Shown: positions 41,761 to 52,379 of the stretch, one piece after another
Layout of the letters: each line of letters opens with the position of its first letter
Numbering within the stretch: the stretch's first letter is position 1
Assembly: GCA_043228905.1 (NCBI GenBank)
Contig: JBHGNT010000003.1
Location: 14,384,001-14,448,000, forward strand
Reading direction: 5' to 3'
Source of the DNA: Azolla caroliniana
Taxonomy: Eukaryota > Polypodiophyta
Length of the DNA stretch: 64,000 nucleotides
Notes under the pieces: model-generated
Seen by the model: the letters and a program-made list of their open reading frames with translations, nothing else
Database searches by the model: none
Told to the model about the DNA's origin: nothing
Program-made: the position numbers and the translations under genes

Positions 41761-43309
41761 CCAACAATAAAATTGTAACCATCACAGTTTGACATGTACA
41801 TGATATTAGTGATATTCATAATATTCGAGAATAAAAAATGGCCCCATGAATATTATAAAACCATTTGTTTTAAATTTACATAATAAAAATTAATTAATTC
41901 ACTAAAACATTAATTAATTTACTAATAATTAATTTATTAGGGTTTCAACAAAATCTAGAGTTTGTAGGCCCTAACAGGATGTAGGCGCCACTTAGAGGAT
42001 GCAAGGGGAGGTGAGGATAGAAACCTAGAAGAGGAAACATGGTCGAAATCAAGGTTTCGACTAAAATTAGGGTTTTTCGCCAAAACACTAATCTATAGGC
42101 TGAGAATAGGATGTAGGGGGAGGTGAGGGTGTAATCATCACGCACAGTATGCAAGGTGAAGCTTCTTCGTTGGTGGTTTGTTGTTGTTCACTCGCCTCTG
42201 AAAACAAATGAAAACGGATAATTATACTTTGTATTTGTATTCACATTCCATAAAAGATCTGGTAAAATATTCGATTTTTGCTTTTAAAGCTCATTTCCCC
42301 AAAAAAAGTTCTTGATGATCAAACTAAACATTTGAGATCTAAACAAACCGAAGAGTTCCAAATTAAATTATTGGATCAATTTGTGCATGATGGCACTTTA
42401 AGATAGAGTGTGTTATTAAATCAAACTTCCTTGCTTATGGTTTGTCATCACAAAAGTGCAATGTTTTGGAAACAGGGAGTATGTTATTGGCATAAGGGTA
42501 AATTCTCAAGCTGATTTTAATTATTTAAGGGTAGCACAACAGGGAAACTAACAATATAGGACTCATTGTCGCGGAAGTCCGCGTGTACGTGTTGGATTGG
42601 GCAGGACCACGGGGGTCTTTGACTAGGGAGTCGAGATGAGTGGTTGAGAAGCGTTCGACGTTCTAGACGGCTTGGTTGCCGGGGACCTCAACGGAGCACA
42701 CGAGCTCGTGGGACCTGTATATACACGGTCACGGGATTCCAGAAAACTGAGCGCACGGGCTCTCAAAAAAAATGAGTAGATGTAGAATGGAGAACGAGAG
42801 AGACGACACCTCCCCAGAAACAGTAGATGAGATGCAGACATGGACACAACACATGACAGGGGGCAGAGAACACAGAAAGTATCCGGATACAACAAACTCG
42901 ATAACCATCAGAAAGAATGTACAAATAACCGCCGCCGGTCGGGAAATAGAGCCACGAGCTCAACAAAATACACCGACTGTTGAACCTCTCCTACGCGAGC
43001 AGAGGCCTCACCAACACCCAACCGAATAGACAGAGCAGAAACAGACACTCGACAACACAAACCAGCATCACTTCTCCCTCCAAAACGATGGGCCCCCAAA
43101 ACGGTCTTCCTCCCCTCCTTTTTTAGCTTAAGGAAGGTCGATTACATCAACATAAATGACAACCATTTCTATCAGCAATTCTCTCCCACGATTTCCTCCC
43201 ATCACACACTTTATTCCCCTCTTTTTGTGGGACATTAAAGTACCTATTCAAATCCTATTGTCTCTACTTATTATACTCTACTTATTTACATTTTTTTTAT
43301 ACAAAGGCC
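41761..43309. other. Unassigned DNA, partly G/C-rich
   Basis: 41761-42540 is A/T-rich; it holds diverged direct copies of a GGATGTAGG...GGGGAGGTGAGG motif near 41980 and 42110. At 42560 the base composition rises sharply and stays high to about 43090. An 85-codon plus-strand frame (42772-43029), Arg/Glu/Thr-rich and hydrophilic, is there, with no recognised motif. The jump in composition suggests a separate insertion, possibly an LTR, but I cannot find its ends. Confidence 0.4.
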
Positions 43310-44396
43310 TTTCATGTGCAAATGTGCACATCCTCGTTCACATGCATCCAACGAGCTTTTCCTCCAGTAATTGGAATCCTCCATGACATCCACCCCACCA
43401 AACCACACATCCTCCGGCATGTGCCAGATAGTGAAGCAATGGGGATTCCGGTTCGATTCTTACTCATCCTCTTTCGATTCGTCGACCATCCGAACCTCAT
43501 CCGGCTCCTCGTCATCCTCGGCGTCTTCTTCCTCCACCTCCGGATCGAGTTCTGCCTCTTGTCACTTCCCCGCAACTGATACCGCTACCCTCGTCCCGTT
43601 GAGCTCTGCAAGGCGTTACGTGCCATTGTTGTTGACACTCATCACCACATACCAGCCAAACCACCGTCTTGTGAATTTTTGCGTCGACCGGTGCTGGTTG
43701 TCGAGGCTATTGTCATACAATAGCACCTAGTCACCTTCTTTTATCTTTGTCGGCCGCAGTCGGTGCGTTCGGTCAAATTGCCCTTTGTTCTTCAATCTCG
43801 CTTCCTTCACCTTCACCTTTGCTCGCTCACCTCTCAAGTTGTCGGATCCTTGCGGCCAACAACTCCTCTTGACTCATCTCTTCCACCTAGTCGACCGCTA
43901 TCAATGAAGTGATCGTTCGTTCCACTAGCATGATCGACTTTTGTCCAACATGAGCTCGGCCGACATATACCCTTTCACCGAACTAGTTCCATATTGGTCT
44001 GTCGCACATGCATACAATGGCCTTCACGATCAACCTGTGCCCCGTTTCGACCTTCCCATTGGTCTCCGGATTGTATGTCGTTGTGAGGAAGACCTTGACC
44101 CCTATTCAGTCGATCAACGTCGTAGCTTCGTGTGTGTCCAACTCCCCTCGGTCGGCCACTATCTTCCCTCCACACCCATACCGACGGCAGATCACATCCT
44201 CGATTAAGAACCAACACATGGCTACTGTTACAATAGTTTTGTTCATGAAGGCCCGTCCTTCCACACAGCTCGTCATGTCCTCTCTTGCCAGCAGTAGGTA
44301 CCTCATTTGGCCTACCCCCATCGACATTTGCCAGATTACCCCATCTCGTAGGAAGAACTTGTATGCCTTCTTGTGGTGAGTTATGTGTGGAAGCTT
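43310..44396 (-). pseudogene. Integrase 3' half of a second gypsy lineage (E)
   Basis: On the minus strand, the integrase core shows YLLLAREDMTSCVEGRAFMN near 44260-44310, then IVADRGELDTHEATTL with the second catalytic Asp, and TTTYNPETNGKVETGH with the glutamate (44010-44080). The C-terminal part (43560-43800) has a T-H-R-L-R-P segment, a DNSLDNQHRST segment and a R-W-F-G-W-Y-V-V GPY/F-like motif, each in a different frame. The tail holds an H-M-P-E-D-V-W-F-G-G motif near 43390-43430. This ADRGELD type differs from the A, D and Tat integrases here. Confidence 0.75.
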
Positions 44397-44831
44397 GTAG
44401 ACACAGCCAGCTCAGCCAGATAGCAACATAGACGAAGGTTTATTGGAAATATTTGAAAATGCATAGAGAACAAGGGAGAGACAAAGAGAGCAGAACACAC
44501 AATAATTCTATTTCAAAGTAACACTTTGCACATATTTATGTGCTCAGAGAGCACTTTTATACAAGTCCTTAAAAGGACTAACAGATTACCCCATCTCGTA
44601 GGAAGAACTTGTATGCCTTCTTGTGGTGAGTTATGTGTGGAAGCTTGTAGACACAGCCAACTCAGCCAGATAGCAACATAGACGAAGGTTTATTGGAAAT
44701 ATTTGAAAATGCATAGAGAACAAGGGAGAGACAAAGAGAGCAGAACACACAATAATTCTATTTCAAAGTAACACTTTGCACATATTTATGTGCTCAGAGA
44801 GCACTTTTATACAAGTCCTTAAAAGGACTAA
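44332..44831. repeat. 250-bp tandem duplication
   Basis: Copies 44332-44581 and 44582-44831 have a period of exactly 250 bp, and by eye I found a single mismatch (AGCCAGC versus AGCCAAC). Each copy contains about 65 bp of gypsy E integrase followed by about 185 bp of a minus-strand copia LTR, so the duplication postdates that junction. Confidence 0.95.
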
Positions 44832-44905
44832 CAGAAGTACTGACATGTACTTCAATGCTCATAACTGAGTTGTTGACACTAACACCTAAAAATATGATTA
44901 CCTAG
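44397..44905 (-). repeat. Copia LTR, inverted, partly duplicated
   Basis: The minus strand matches the LTR of copia-1 (16161-16611): GCATTGAAGTAC, TACTTCTGTTAGTCC, then CTTGTATAAAAGTGC with the TATA box, and CTTCGTCTATGTTGCTATC near the end. The junction with gypsy E at 44396/44397 is the LTR 3' end (TACAAGCTTCCACA). The 5' part continues to at least 44905 and, beyond the solo LTR at 44911-45593, probably on from 45599. Confidence 0.75.
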
Positions 44906-44910
44906 TAACC

Positions 44911-45593
44911 TGTTAGGAAACAGGTCCCTCTGGATGGCAAGTGAGAAGAACATTATTGATGAGCAAACTTGGTCGAGGCCGATAGGCCGAGGCTGAGAAC
45001 CGGATGTGGTGTACCCGGCAAGCATCGGATGAGGAGTACTTGGCTACGGAAGTACCCGGCAAGAGGAGGAGTACCCGGATGAGGAGTACCCTACAAGAGC
45101 TGGATGGTGAAGGCCCGGTGAGAAGTGCTCACCGGATGAAGGGACATATTTGTAAATATGTTTCTCAGAGTCCATCGGGGCTATATTTGTAAATAGCCGA
45201 AAAGTCATATTAGTATAAATATGACTTAGGGCAAACAGAGATGAGTGTGTGTGTTGTCATTCTTGTTGGTGCAAAATTAGAGTGTGCGACTGTGTATAGA
45301 GAGAGTGAGAGAGAGGAAGAGGTCGTTGCCTCTGATTGTAACCGCCGCCTGTGGCGAAGATAGCAAGCTCGAGGTCGTGGGCTCGGTGCTTTCTTATTGT
45401 ACATTCTGACATAGTGATAGTTTGCGGTCTGTGGGCTGCAGTGGTTTTTTCCCAAGTTTGGGTTTTCCACGTAAACATCCTTTGTACTCTTCTCTCTCTA
45501 TCGTGTTATGTTTCATTCCCTGTTTTTCCTGTGTTTTATTCTAGGCTCGGTTGTGGCCGAGCGTTGTTCATCGGGAGCGTGTAGTTCCTGTCA
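44911..45593 (+). repeat. Solo LTR with TAACC target duplication (683 bp)
   Basis: Starts TGTTAGGAAACAGG and ends GTTCCTGTCA, flanked by TAACC on both sides (44906-44910 and 45594-45598). It is a distant relative of the copia-3 LTR, with the same AAATATGTTT/TTTGTAAATAG promoter region and TATTAGTATAAATATGACT motif. There is no internal sequence: it arose by LTR-LTR recombination. A short pair of GAGTACCCGG-type repeats near 45015-45095 is specific to it. Confidence 0.88.
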
Positions 45594-45598
45594 TAACC

Positions 45599-45799
45599 TA
45601 GATATGTAGGACTCTAACGGCTTAGAGGTTCATGCGGATCCGCAAACCTCGACCTTTTCGGTCAGCTTGTCTGTGTTGTGGTGTGAGGACTTGTTGTATG
45701 TGTTCAGCAAAGTACACACAAAGTGGAGGCAAGAAGGTACAACAGAGGATAGACACAATTTAAGCTTTAATGGAAGCTTTGTTATTGCATTCGTTCTCT
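45599..45799. other. Junction DNA between copia LTR and gypsy D
   Basis: About 200 bp that probably continue the inverted copia LTR or its internal region, ending in a TC microsatellite at 45796-45813. No gene. The integrase of gypsy D can be followed to about 45800. Confidence 0.4.
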
Positions 45800-45847
45800 C
45801 TCTCTCTCTCGCAGAAACTCATACAAGAATGGCTCGGCCCAATTGTC

Positions 45848-48589
45848 CTATTGATAACTTAGGAAACACCGGAGATATTGCTCCAGCGTTTGGTTTGTTC
45901 GTTCCGCCTGCCCATCGGTCTGAGGATGGTAGCCAGAAGAGAGGTTGCAAGAGACCTTGAGCATCTTGAAAAGATGCTGCCAAAATTTGGAGACAAATTG
46001 CGGTCCTCGGTCCCTAATGATACTCTCTGGGAGGCCATGATGCCAAAATACCTCACGCATGACAAGGGCGGCGGTTTCCTCGCTAGTGATGGCCTTAGTA
46101 CACGGCACAAAATGTGCCATCTTCGTATATCGATCGACGACAGTTAAGATAGCATTGAACCCCTTCGAGACCGGTAGATCTGTGATAAAATCAAGACAAA
46201 TAGACTGCCACGGCTTACTTGGAATCGGTAAGGGTTCCAACAAGCCATATGGATGGTGTCGTGGCATCTTTGCTTGACAGCAAGCATCACAGGTCCGAAC
46301 GTAGTTGTCGACAAAACGACGCATGTGGGGCCACCAAAAAGATTGTTGCACTAGCTCCAACGTCTTAGTACTACTGAAATGTCCCGCCATATGGGTGTCA
46401 TGACAATGCTGGACGATTTGAAGGCGACAGGAGTAATCGGGGACATATACGTGCTTTTTAAAGAATAACAAACCATCATGATATTCGAATTGTCGGTAGT
46501 CAATACTTGGTTGTTGAGACTGAGAACGAGAGGACCGAGAAGTATCAATGTGCACCAGGATGTTTTGAGCAAAACTATCTGTCTTCAAGTTAGCACGTAT
46601 GTCATCGGTAATCCGTGAATCCATCGGGGTGTGAAAAATCCGCGTCGTGTGCAATCGTGTTGGTCCCAAGATTACTTGCTTTTGATTATCAAATGTTGGA
46701 TCACCAGGACGAGGTGCAAGATATGAACGTCGTGATAGTGCATCTACTTTTCCTTGTTGCTTCCACGGTCGATACGTGATTTTGAAGTCGAAACGCGTGA
46801 GGAATTGCGCCCACTGAGCTTGCCGTCGATTTAGTACGTGAGCATTCTGGAAATAAGCAAGATTTTTATGATCACTAAAGACAATGACCTGATGTGGAGA
46901 GCCCTCTAAGAAATGCCACCATTGCACAAATGAATCCATGATGGCTAATAACTCCTTGTCATGTATTTCATAGTTGATTTCCGCAACATCGAATTTGCGC
47001 AAATGGGAAGCCACAGGATGTAACTCTTCTTTATCTCCTTGTTGAGAAAGGATGCTACCGAGGGCGAAATCTGATGCGTCGGCCTCCATGATGAATGGTT
47101 TGCTTGTATCCACATGAGCTAGAATCGGTGCTGATGTAAAGGCTTTCTTAAGATGCCGAAAAGCCATATCTGCTTCAATGGACCAAAGAAATGCTTGGCC
47201 CTTCTTCGTAAGTTGTGTGAGAGGTAAAATAATCTTCGAGTAATCCTGTATAAACTTACAGTAAAAGTTAGCAAAACCTAGAAAACATTGTACATCTCGT
47301 ACCGACCGTGGAATTTGCCACTCTAGTACAGTTTGGACTATAGCTGGATCCATGGTGATGCCCTTTAAGGAGATGACGTAGCCTAGAAATTCCACTTGCT
47401 TGCAGTCAAAGCTACATTTTTCTAGCTTGGCATAAAGACCATTCTCGCAGAGTCGCTTTAGTACTAATAGTACATGAGAATCGTGCTCTTCCTGGGTCTT
47501 CGAATAAATCAATAGATCATCCAAATAGATGATCAAACTGATATCCAAGAGGTCTCTGAATATATCATTTGCCATGTGTTGGAAGACTGCGGGTGCATTG
47601 GTTAGGCTGAACGGCATAACAGTATACTCGAAATGCCCATACCGCGTGCGAAAGGCGGTCTTCCATTCATCTCCTGGTCGGATCCGCACGAGGTTATACG
47701 CTCGTCGTAGATCGATTTTGGTAAAAAACTTGGCACCATTAACTCGCTCTAAAAGACTTGATATAAGAGGAAGTCCATACCTATTCCGGATGGTGACCTT
47801 ATTCAATCCGCGGTAATCAACGACGAGACGAAGTGAGCCATCTTTCTTCTTGACAAAGAAGATGGGTGCACCGGCTGGAGATTTCGAACAATGGATGAAC
47901 CCGCTTGCCAAGTTCTCCTCTATGTAGGCTCGAAGGACTTCTAACTCGGTGGGTGACAAGTTGTAAATTGGTCCCCATGGTGGCTCGGTTCTTGATTGTA
48001 AATCGATGGGACAGTCATTGGGACGGTGATGAGGAAGGGTACCGGCTTTTACCTTGTCAAATACATTGGCATAAGGATGATATTTTGCCGGAAGTTGTAC
48101 TAAGGAGTCCTTCTTAATAGTGCTGGAAGGATGTGCTGATATTGCAAATAGGAACATTGCCTCCTTGTGTCCTTCTTCGCATAATTGATGGATTGAAATG
48201 GTCGAAACTCGGTGAGTAGATTCTTGGGGTGGTCGATATCGGACTTCTCTTGTTCTCCAATCTATGGCTGGATTATGTAATTCAAACCAAGATAATCCTA
48301 GGACAATGGGATCCTCGGGACTACTAATTATATTAAATGATAATACACACACAAAACTACCTAGGACAACCTGAATGGGTTCTGATTCTTCTACAATATT
48401 CCCGGAAGCAATGGAACGACCATCAATGACTACTACAAATGCGGGACAAGGAAGTTTTCTTAAGGATATCTGAGAAGCTTGGGCAAAATTTCGATCCATG
48501 AAACAGGAATTAGCTCCGGAACCTAAAAGTGCTAGGACGGGTACTGGGGGAGTACTTTTAGTACTAACAATGACTTGGGCTAGGAACAC
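45848..48589 (-). CDS. Pol polyprotein of gypsy D (PR-RT-RH-INT)
   Basis: The 913 codons without a stop are in the order protease, RT, RNase H, integrase. The protease motif is ALLGSGANSCF, with Gly where retropepsins have the catalytic Asp. RT shows VKKKDGSLRLVVDYRGLNK, FTKIDLRRAYNLVRI and intact IIYLDDLLIYS. RNase H has MEADASDFALGSILSQ, HDKELLAIMDSF and VFSDHKNLAYF. Integrase has a C-D-A-C-C zinc segment, ICLDFITDLP, IIRDRGPQFVS and YHPQTDGQAERTNQTLEQYL, so all three catalytic residues remain. The frame ends near the truncation point at TAG 45848, and the next residues continue integrase homology, so the stop is probably CAG to TAG. Confidence 0.88.
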   Translation of the reverse strand: MFLAQVIVSTKSTPPVPVLALLGSGANSCFMDRNFAQASQISLRKLPCPAFVVVIDGRSIASGNIVEESEPIQVVLGSFVCVLSFNIISSPEDPIVLGLSWFELHNPAIDWRTREVRYRPPQESTHRVSTISIHQLCEEGHKEAMFLFAISAHPSSTIKKDSLVQLPAKYHPYANVFDKVKAGTLPHHRPNDCPIDLQSRTEPPWGPIYNLSPTELEVLRAYIEENLASGFIHCSKSPAGAPIFFVKKKDGSLRLVVDYRGLNKVTIRNRYGLPLISSLLERVNGAKFFTKIDLRRAYNLVRIRPGDEWKTAFRTRYGHFEYTVMPFSLTNAPAVFQHMANDIFRDLLDISLIIYLDDLLIYSKTQEEHDSHVLLVLKRLCENGLYAKLEKCSFDCKQVEFLGYVISLKGITMDPAIVQTVLEWQIPRSVRDVQCFLGFANFYCKFIQDYSKIILPLTQLTKKGQAFLWSIEADMAFRHLKKAFTSAPILAHVDTSKPFIMEADASDFALGSILSQQGDKEELHPVASHLRKFDVAEINYEIHDKELLAIMDSFVQWWHFLEGSPHQVIVFSDHKNLAYFQNAHVLNRRQAQWAQFLTRFDFKITYRPWKQQGKVDALSRRSYLAPRPGDPTFDNQKQVILGPTRLHTTRIFHTPMDSRITDDIRANLKTDSFAQNILVHIDTSRSSRSQSQQPSIDYRQFEYHDGLLFFKKHVYVPDYSCRLQIVQHCHDTHMAGHFSSTKTLELVQQSFWWPHMRRFVDNYVRTCDACCQAKMPRHHPYGLLEPLPIPSKPWQSICLDFITDLPVSKGFNAILTVVDRYTKMAHFVPCTKAITSEETAALVMREVFWHHGLPESIIRDRGPQFVSKFWQHLFKMLKVSCNLSSGYHPQTDGQAERTNQTLEQYLRCFLSYQ

Positions 48590-48865
48590 ATTGCTAACTT
48601 GCTTGGAAGGAATGGAACCACTAATGGGCTATACAAATCTAGGGCTACTGTCGAACCAAACGGCTCCTATTTTGGCTAGACTCAATCGTTTAACTCTTCA
48701 TCTAATTGACTAAGGATTTCAAATTTGTTTGAGATACTTGGGCTATTAGTACTATGAATACTATCTTACACTCTATTAGTACTATTAATACTATCATACA
48801 CTTCGAAGGGAAGAATTGACTCGGGTTTAGTACAGGCGACGATTTGATTTACCTATCTTTTTGGC

Positions 48866-49670
48866 CTATGGGGACAATTGATGGCGATATGCCCTGGTCC
48901 ACCGCAATAAAGACATAATCGATTGGCACGTCGTCGTTGCTTTTCTTCTTCCGATAATGGGTAACTGACGTTCCGAACGCCGTTCGAAAAGGCAATTGTC
49001 GCATCGGACCGCACGACTGATTGCCTCCGTAAGAGACTTTGGTTCTTCGGGGAAGGTTAAAAGCAAGTCTTTGACATCATTGCGCAAGCCATAGAGAAAC
49101 TGTTCCATGAGGGCCTGATCATCCCAGGGGATATCTGAGGCGAGTAGATGGAAATCCGCCGCGTAGGCAGAGGCTGGACGATCTCCTTGACGCAATCTTC
49201 GGATCTTGTTGATCACCGTCCTGATGTTGTCGATATCTCCAAAGCAGGCTTTAAACTCACCAATAAAATCTTCAAAGTTATTTAGCAAGGGCGATTGTTT
49301 TTCTAGAAGCGGAGCGAACCATGCCAAGGTTGAGCCGCTAAGTAACTAGCCTATTAGGCCGACTCGAGATGCATTAGTGGGATATCGGGAAGGATGTATC
49401 TGGATGACTAAGTGTACCTAATTAAGGAATCCCCAGAATTGCGATCGCGTTCCATCAAATTTCACAAGAAGTCCAATCTTGGGCTCTTTATGAAATCCTT
49501 GGGGACTTGATCCTTGTTGTTGCAACGCTGCTTCGAGTTGTTGTACCCGTAACGCTAACTCCCCATGTTGTTATTGTGTTTGTTGTTTTTCTAGAGCGAT
49601 TTGTTGCAGATCCCCTATCAACCATTGGTTTTCTTGTTCCAGGGCAACAAACTTTTCTTTTAGGCACTGT
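48866..49670 (-). pseudogene. Gag of gypsy D
   Basis: The core (48960-49330) reads LAWFAPLLEKQSPLL, FEDFIGEFKACFGD, then RLRQGDRPASAYAADFHLLA and QFLYGLRNDVKDLLL, a typical retrotrans_gag fold. A zinc knuckle [14 protein letters not shown] lies near 48877-48918 in another frame. The N-terminal part (49440-49670) is a Gln/Leu/Glu helix region (L-E-Q-E-N-Q-W-L). Frame changes near 48960 and 49330 and a stop near 49345 break it. Confidence 0.8.
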
Positions 49671-49673
49671 AGC

Positions 49674-50181
49674 TGTTACGGGCATGACCATATAATATCC
49701 CGTGGTGAGAATTGTCGTAGTATTCTATACACGTGGATAAGTGTGAGGGTTAAACAAAGAGTCTAAAGAAGGGGAGGATTACTTTTAATCCTCGGGATTG
49801 AGACAACCCATGAGGCCAAGTGTGAACATGGCTGGGGGCCTTGAGAATTACTATAAATAAGAGGCCTAGCTACCCTCATTTGGGGGCATGCATTGACTAC
49901 GTCGAGACTCTGTCCGTGAGTGGAACGACTCTTGTAGCAAGCGCGCTATCGTCCAGGTACGACTCGACGCCAAGGCGGTGGTATGGGACGCCGATCGAGG
50001 CTCGAGTCCGTCTCGATCCCTTCGCTCGGGGGTGGTCGGGTGGATCGGCACCCTTCTTTCTCTCTTTTCTCTCTATTCTTTCTAGTTCTATCATTGATAT
50101 ATCCTTATTTTATGCTTACTTTAGTACCTAATCTCTAATAGTAGCTCGGAGAAAACGGATTGATATTCTTGGGCGCTAACA
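49674..50181 (+). repeat. Solo LTR inside gypsy D leader (508 bp)
   Basis: Begins TGTTACGGGCATGACC and ends GGGCGCTAACA, with TATA box CTATAAATAAGAGGCC near 49851. Flanks GTAGC (49669-49673) and ATAGC (50182-50186) agree in four of five bases, consistent with an aged target duplication. Same family as the scrap at 4510-4580, and related to the gypsy A2 LTR (shared promoter and CACCCGACCACCCCCGAGC block, inverted). Confidence 0.8.
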
Positions 50182-50258
50182 ATAGCCATAGTATAGGAAA
50201 AAGGGTAGGAGGATGAGGGAGAACGACAAGTAGGCTGGAGGAACAAATTGGTTCAAAT

Positions 50259-50703
50259 TGTCAGGAATAGTACTAAAGCAGAGATGGAATTAGTACTAAA
50301 GAAGAGTAGTACTACTAGTACTAAGAGGACGGGACTGCGTAAGATTCCCGAGAGAGGAAGTGAGAAGAGGAGAGAGAGAGATAGCAAGAATGAAAGAGAG
50401 AGAAAGATGATGACAACAGCTAATATATTATATGAAAAGATAAGTACAAAATGGCTAAGAGGCTTAAGACTAACGTTGAACCAATTTGGTTCAACATAAT
50501 GCCTAATGCCCTCTTTTATAGTGTTCTCAGGAATAATCCTGAAGCTTCTAGAATGTTCCAGAGAGATCTGGAATATACATCAATTTTCTATGATAAAGCA
50601 TAAATGAAAATAATATCCTACGTATTACAATTCATAGTCTATCGGAAAGAGCTCGACCCATGTAGCATAAGGTCATGGGTTCGAGTCTTGCCATATCGTG
50701 ACA
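50259..50703 (-). repeat. 5' LTR of gypsy D (about 445 bp)
   Basis: In element orientation it starts TGTCACGATATGG at 50703, directly beside copia-2 coding sequence, and has a CACTATAAAAGAGGGC promoter near 50507-50522. Its end is set at CCTGACA (50259) because of the terminal dinucleotide; no convincing primer site follows, so the inner edge is tentative. Confidence 0.6.
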
Positions 50704-52379
50704 GAAGAAGGGTTATAAGTGCTATAACCCCCGAACCAAACAAGCTCGCGTGAGCCGCAACGTCGTGTTTGACAAGTCCGCCTCCTAGTACTTGCCTCCG
50801 ACTCCGGACCTCAACTCCAATCTGAGTTTTGATGATGAGGTCAGCGAGGTTGAAGTACCTCCGGATGAGGGTGAAATCGGGACCCTCAAAGAGAGTCCGA
50901 TCTTGTTTCAGTTAAGTGGACCGAATGGATGACTGAGTCGGTTTGACCAGTCTGAAGAAAAGCCAGCGAGTAGTGGAGACTCGACCGTGCATTTGTCGTG
51001 CAGGAAGCCAAGGAGACGGTCTACGCGCAAGGAAGAAGAAGATGCCGGATTACGGCACGGATAGGAACGAGTCGGATCGATGCGAGTCCAACTCCGAGGG
51101 AAGTGATGATAGGTCTTCGAGAGCGAAGTCCGCGTCGACCAAGAAAGCCTCAACATCGGCTAATAAGCAATTACGCCGATCTACCCGCCAGAAGAACCCT
51201 GTTGTGCAGTTCGGATATAATGAGTACATGACGCATCACTATGCATACATGACGCGTGTAGTAGAAGTGCATGAGCCGAAGAGCTACGCAGAAGCGGCGA
51301 AGGACGCGAATTGGCGTGCCGCAATGGAGGAAGAGATGCGCGCATTGGCGGAAAATGAAACCTGGGACCTGGTTGACGCACCGAAAGGTGTGACGCCAAT
51401 CGGATGTAGGTGGGTGTACAAGGTCAACTACAACACTAATGGCTCGATCAACCGATACAAGGCCCGGTTAGTAGCGAAAGGCTACGCGCAACAACACGGC
51501 ATCGACTACGATGAGACGTTTGCACCGGTCACGAAGATGACGACTGTTCACGTTTTGCTCGCAGTAGCTACAGCGAAGGGGTGGTACCTACATCAAATGG
51601 ATGTAAAGAATGCGTTCCTACAAGGTGAGCTTGAGGAACAGGTGTACATGATACAACCTCTCGGATTTCAGTCCGGAACGAACACCTCGGCGGTGTGCCG
51701 GTTGAAGAAATCCCTTTGCGAACTAAAGCAAGCCCCGTGTGTCTAGAACGCGAAAATCACGCAACGATTGCGTCGGCTGGGCTTTGTGACGTCAAAATCG
51801 GACTCCTCACTGTTCATCCAGAAAGGTCGACTCGGGCCGGTTAGCATTTCACTTTATGTTGATGACTTGGTCATCACCGGTGCCGACCTAGGTGAGATTG
51901 ACCCTGTGAAGCTCCAGCTTGCGGCATCATTCAACATGAAGGATCTGGGGGACCTTCATTACTTCCTCGGGATCGAAATGATCCGCACCCCCGAAGGCAT
52001 ACTGATCATCCAACGACATTACGTGCTGAGTATGCTCTTCAAATTCAGGATGGCCAATTGTAAGTCGGTCTCGACTCCTCTGGATAGAACCGTCAAGCTT
52101 TGCCCCGATTCTGGAAAGGTATGCGACCCGACGAGGTTCCGACAGATAGTCGGAAGCCTCATATACTTCACCATCGCCCGACCAGATCTCAGCCACCCGG
52201 CCAGGGTGATTAGTCAATTCATGGCGCGACGTACCGAGGAGCATCTTCAGTGTGCGCAATGCGTACTGTGGTACGTAAGTGGCACTAAGGACCAGGGGCT
52301 ACTATATCGGACCGGTACAGCCCCGCAGTTGGTCGGCTACACCGATGCCGACTGGGCCGGCAACGTCACTGATCACTAA
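50704..52379 (+). pseudogene. Integrase end and RT of copia-2
   Basis: Starts with GYKCYNPRT and VSRNVVF of the integrase end, then acidic linker. RT has ETWDLVDAPKGV, GCRWVYKVNYNTNGSINRYK, VAKGYAQQHGIDYDETFAPV, HQMDVKNAFLQGELEEQVYM and the intact catalytic SLYVDDLVITGADL near 51850-51890. RT ends with SFNMKDLGDLHYFLGIEMIR and VGSLIYFTIARPDL. A TAG at 51744 replaces the Trp of the C-V-W-N-A-K position, and a stop at 52377 precedes the next part. Otherwise the frame is largely kept from 51000. Confidence 0.85.

Larger units (their letters stand above)
45800..50703 (-). mobile_element. Gypsy D, 3' truncated
   Basis: Minus-strand Ty3/gypsy element with 5' LTR 50259-50703, a leader interrupted by a solo LTR (49674-50181), gag (48866-49670) and a 913-codon unbroken pol frame (45848-48589). 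It lacks the end of integrase and the 3' LTR. It is inserted in copia-2, whose integrase sequence resumes at 50704. The intact pol frame makes it one of the youngest elements here, although its protease active site is changed. Confidence 0.85.

Noticed and set aside
42772-43029. 85-codon hydrophilic ORF
   Set aside because: No motif, homologue or promoter that I recognise; length is within chance for a G/C-rich stretch.
50665-50703. tRNA-like GGTTCGAGTCTTGCC stretch
   Set aside because: Resembles a tRNA T-arm/B box, but no acceptor or anticodon arms fit, and in reverse it is the TGTCACGATATGGC start of the gypsy D LTR.
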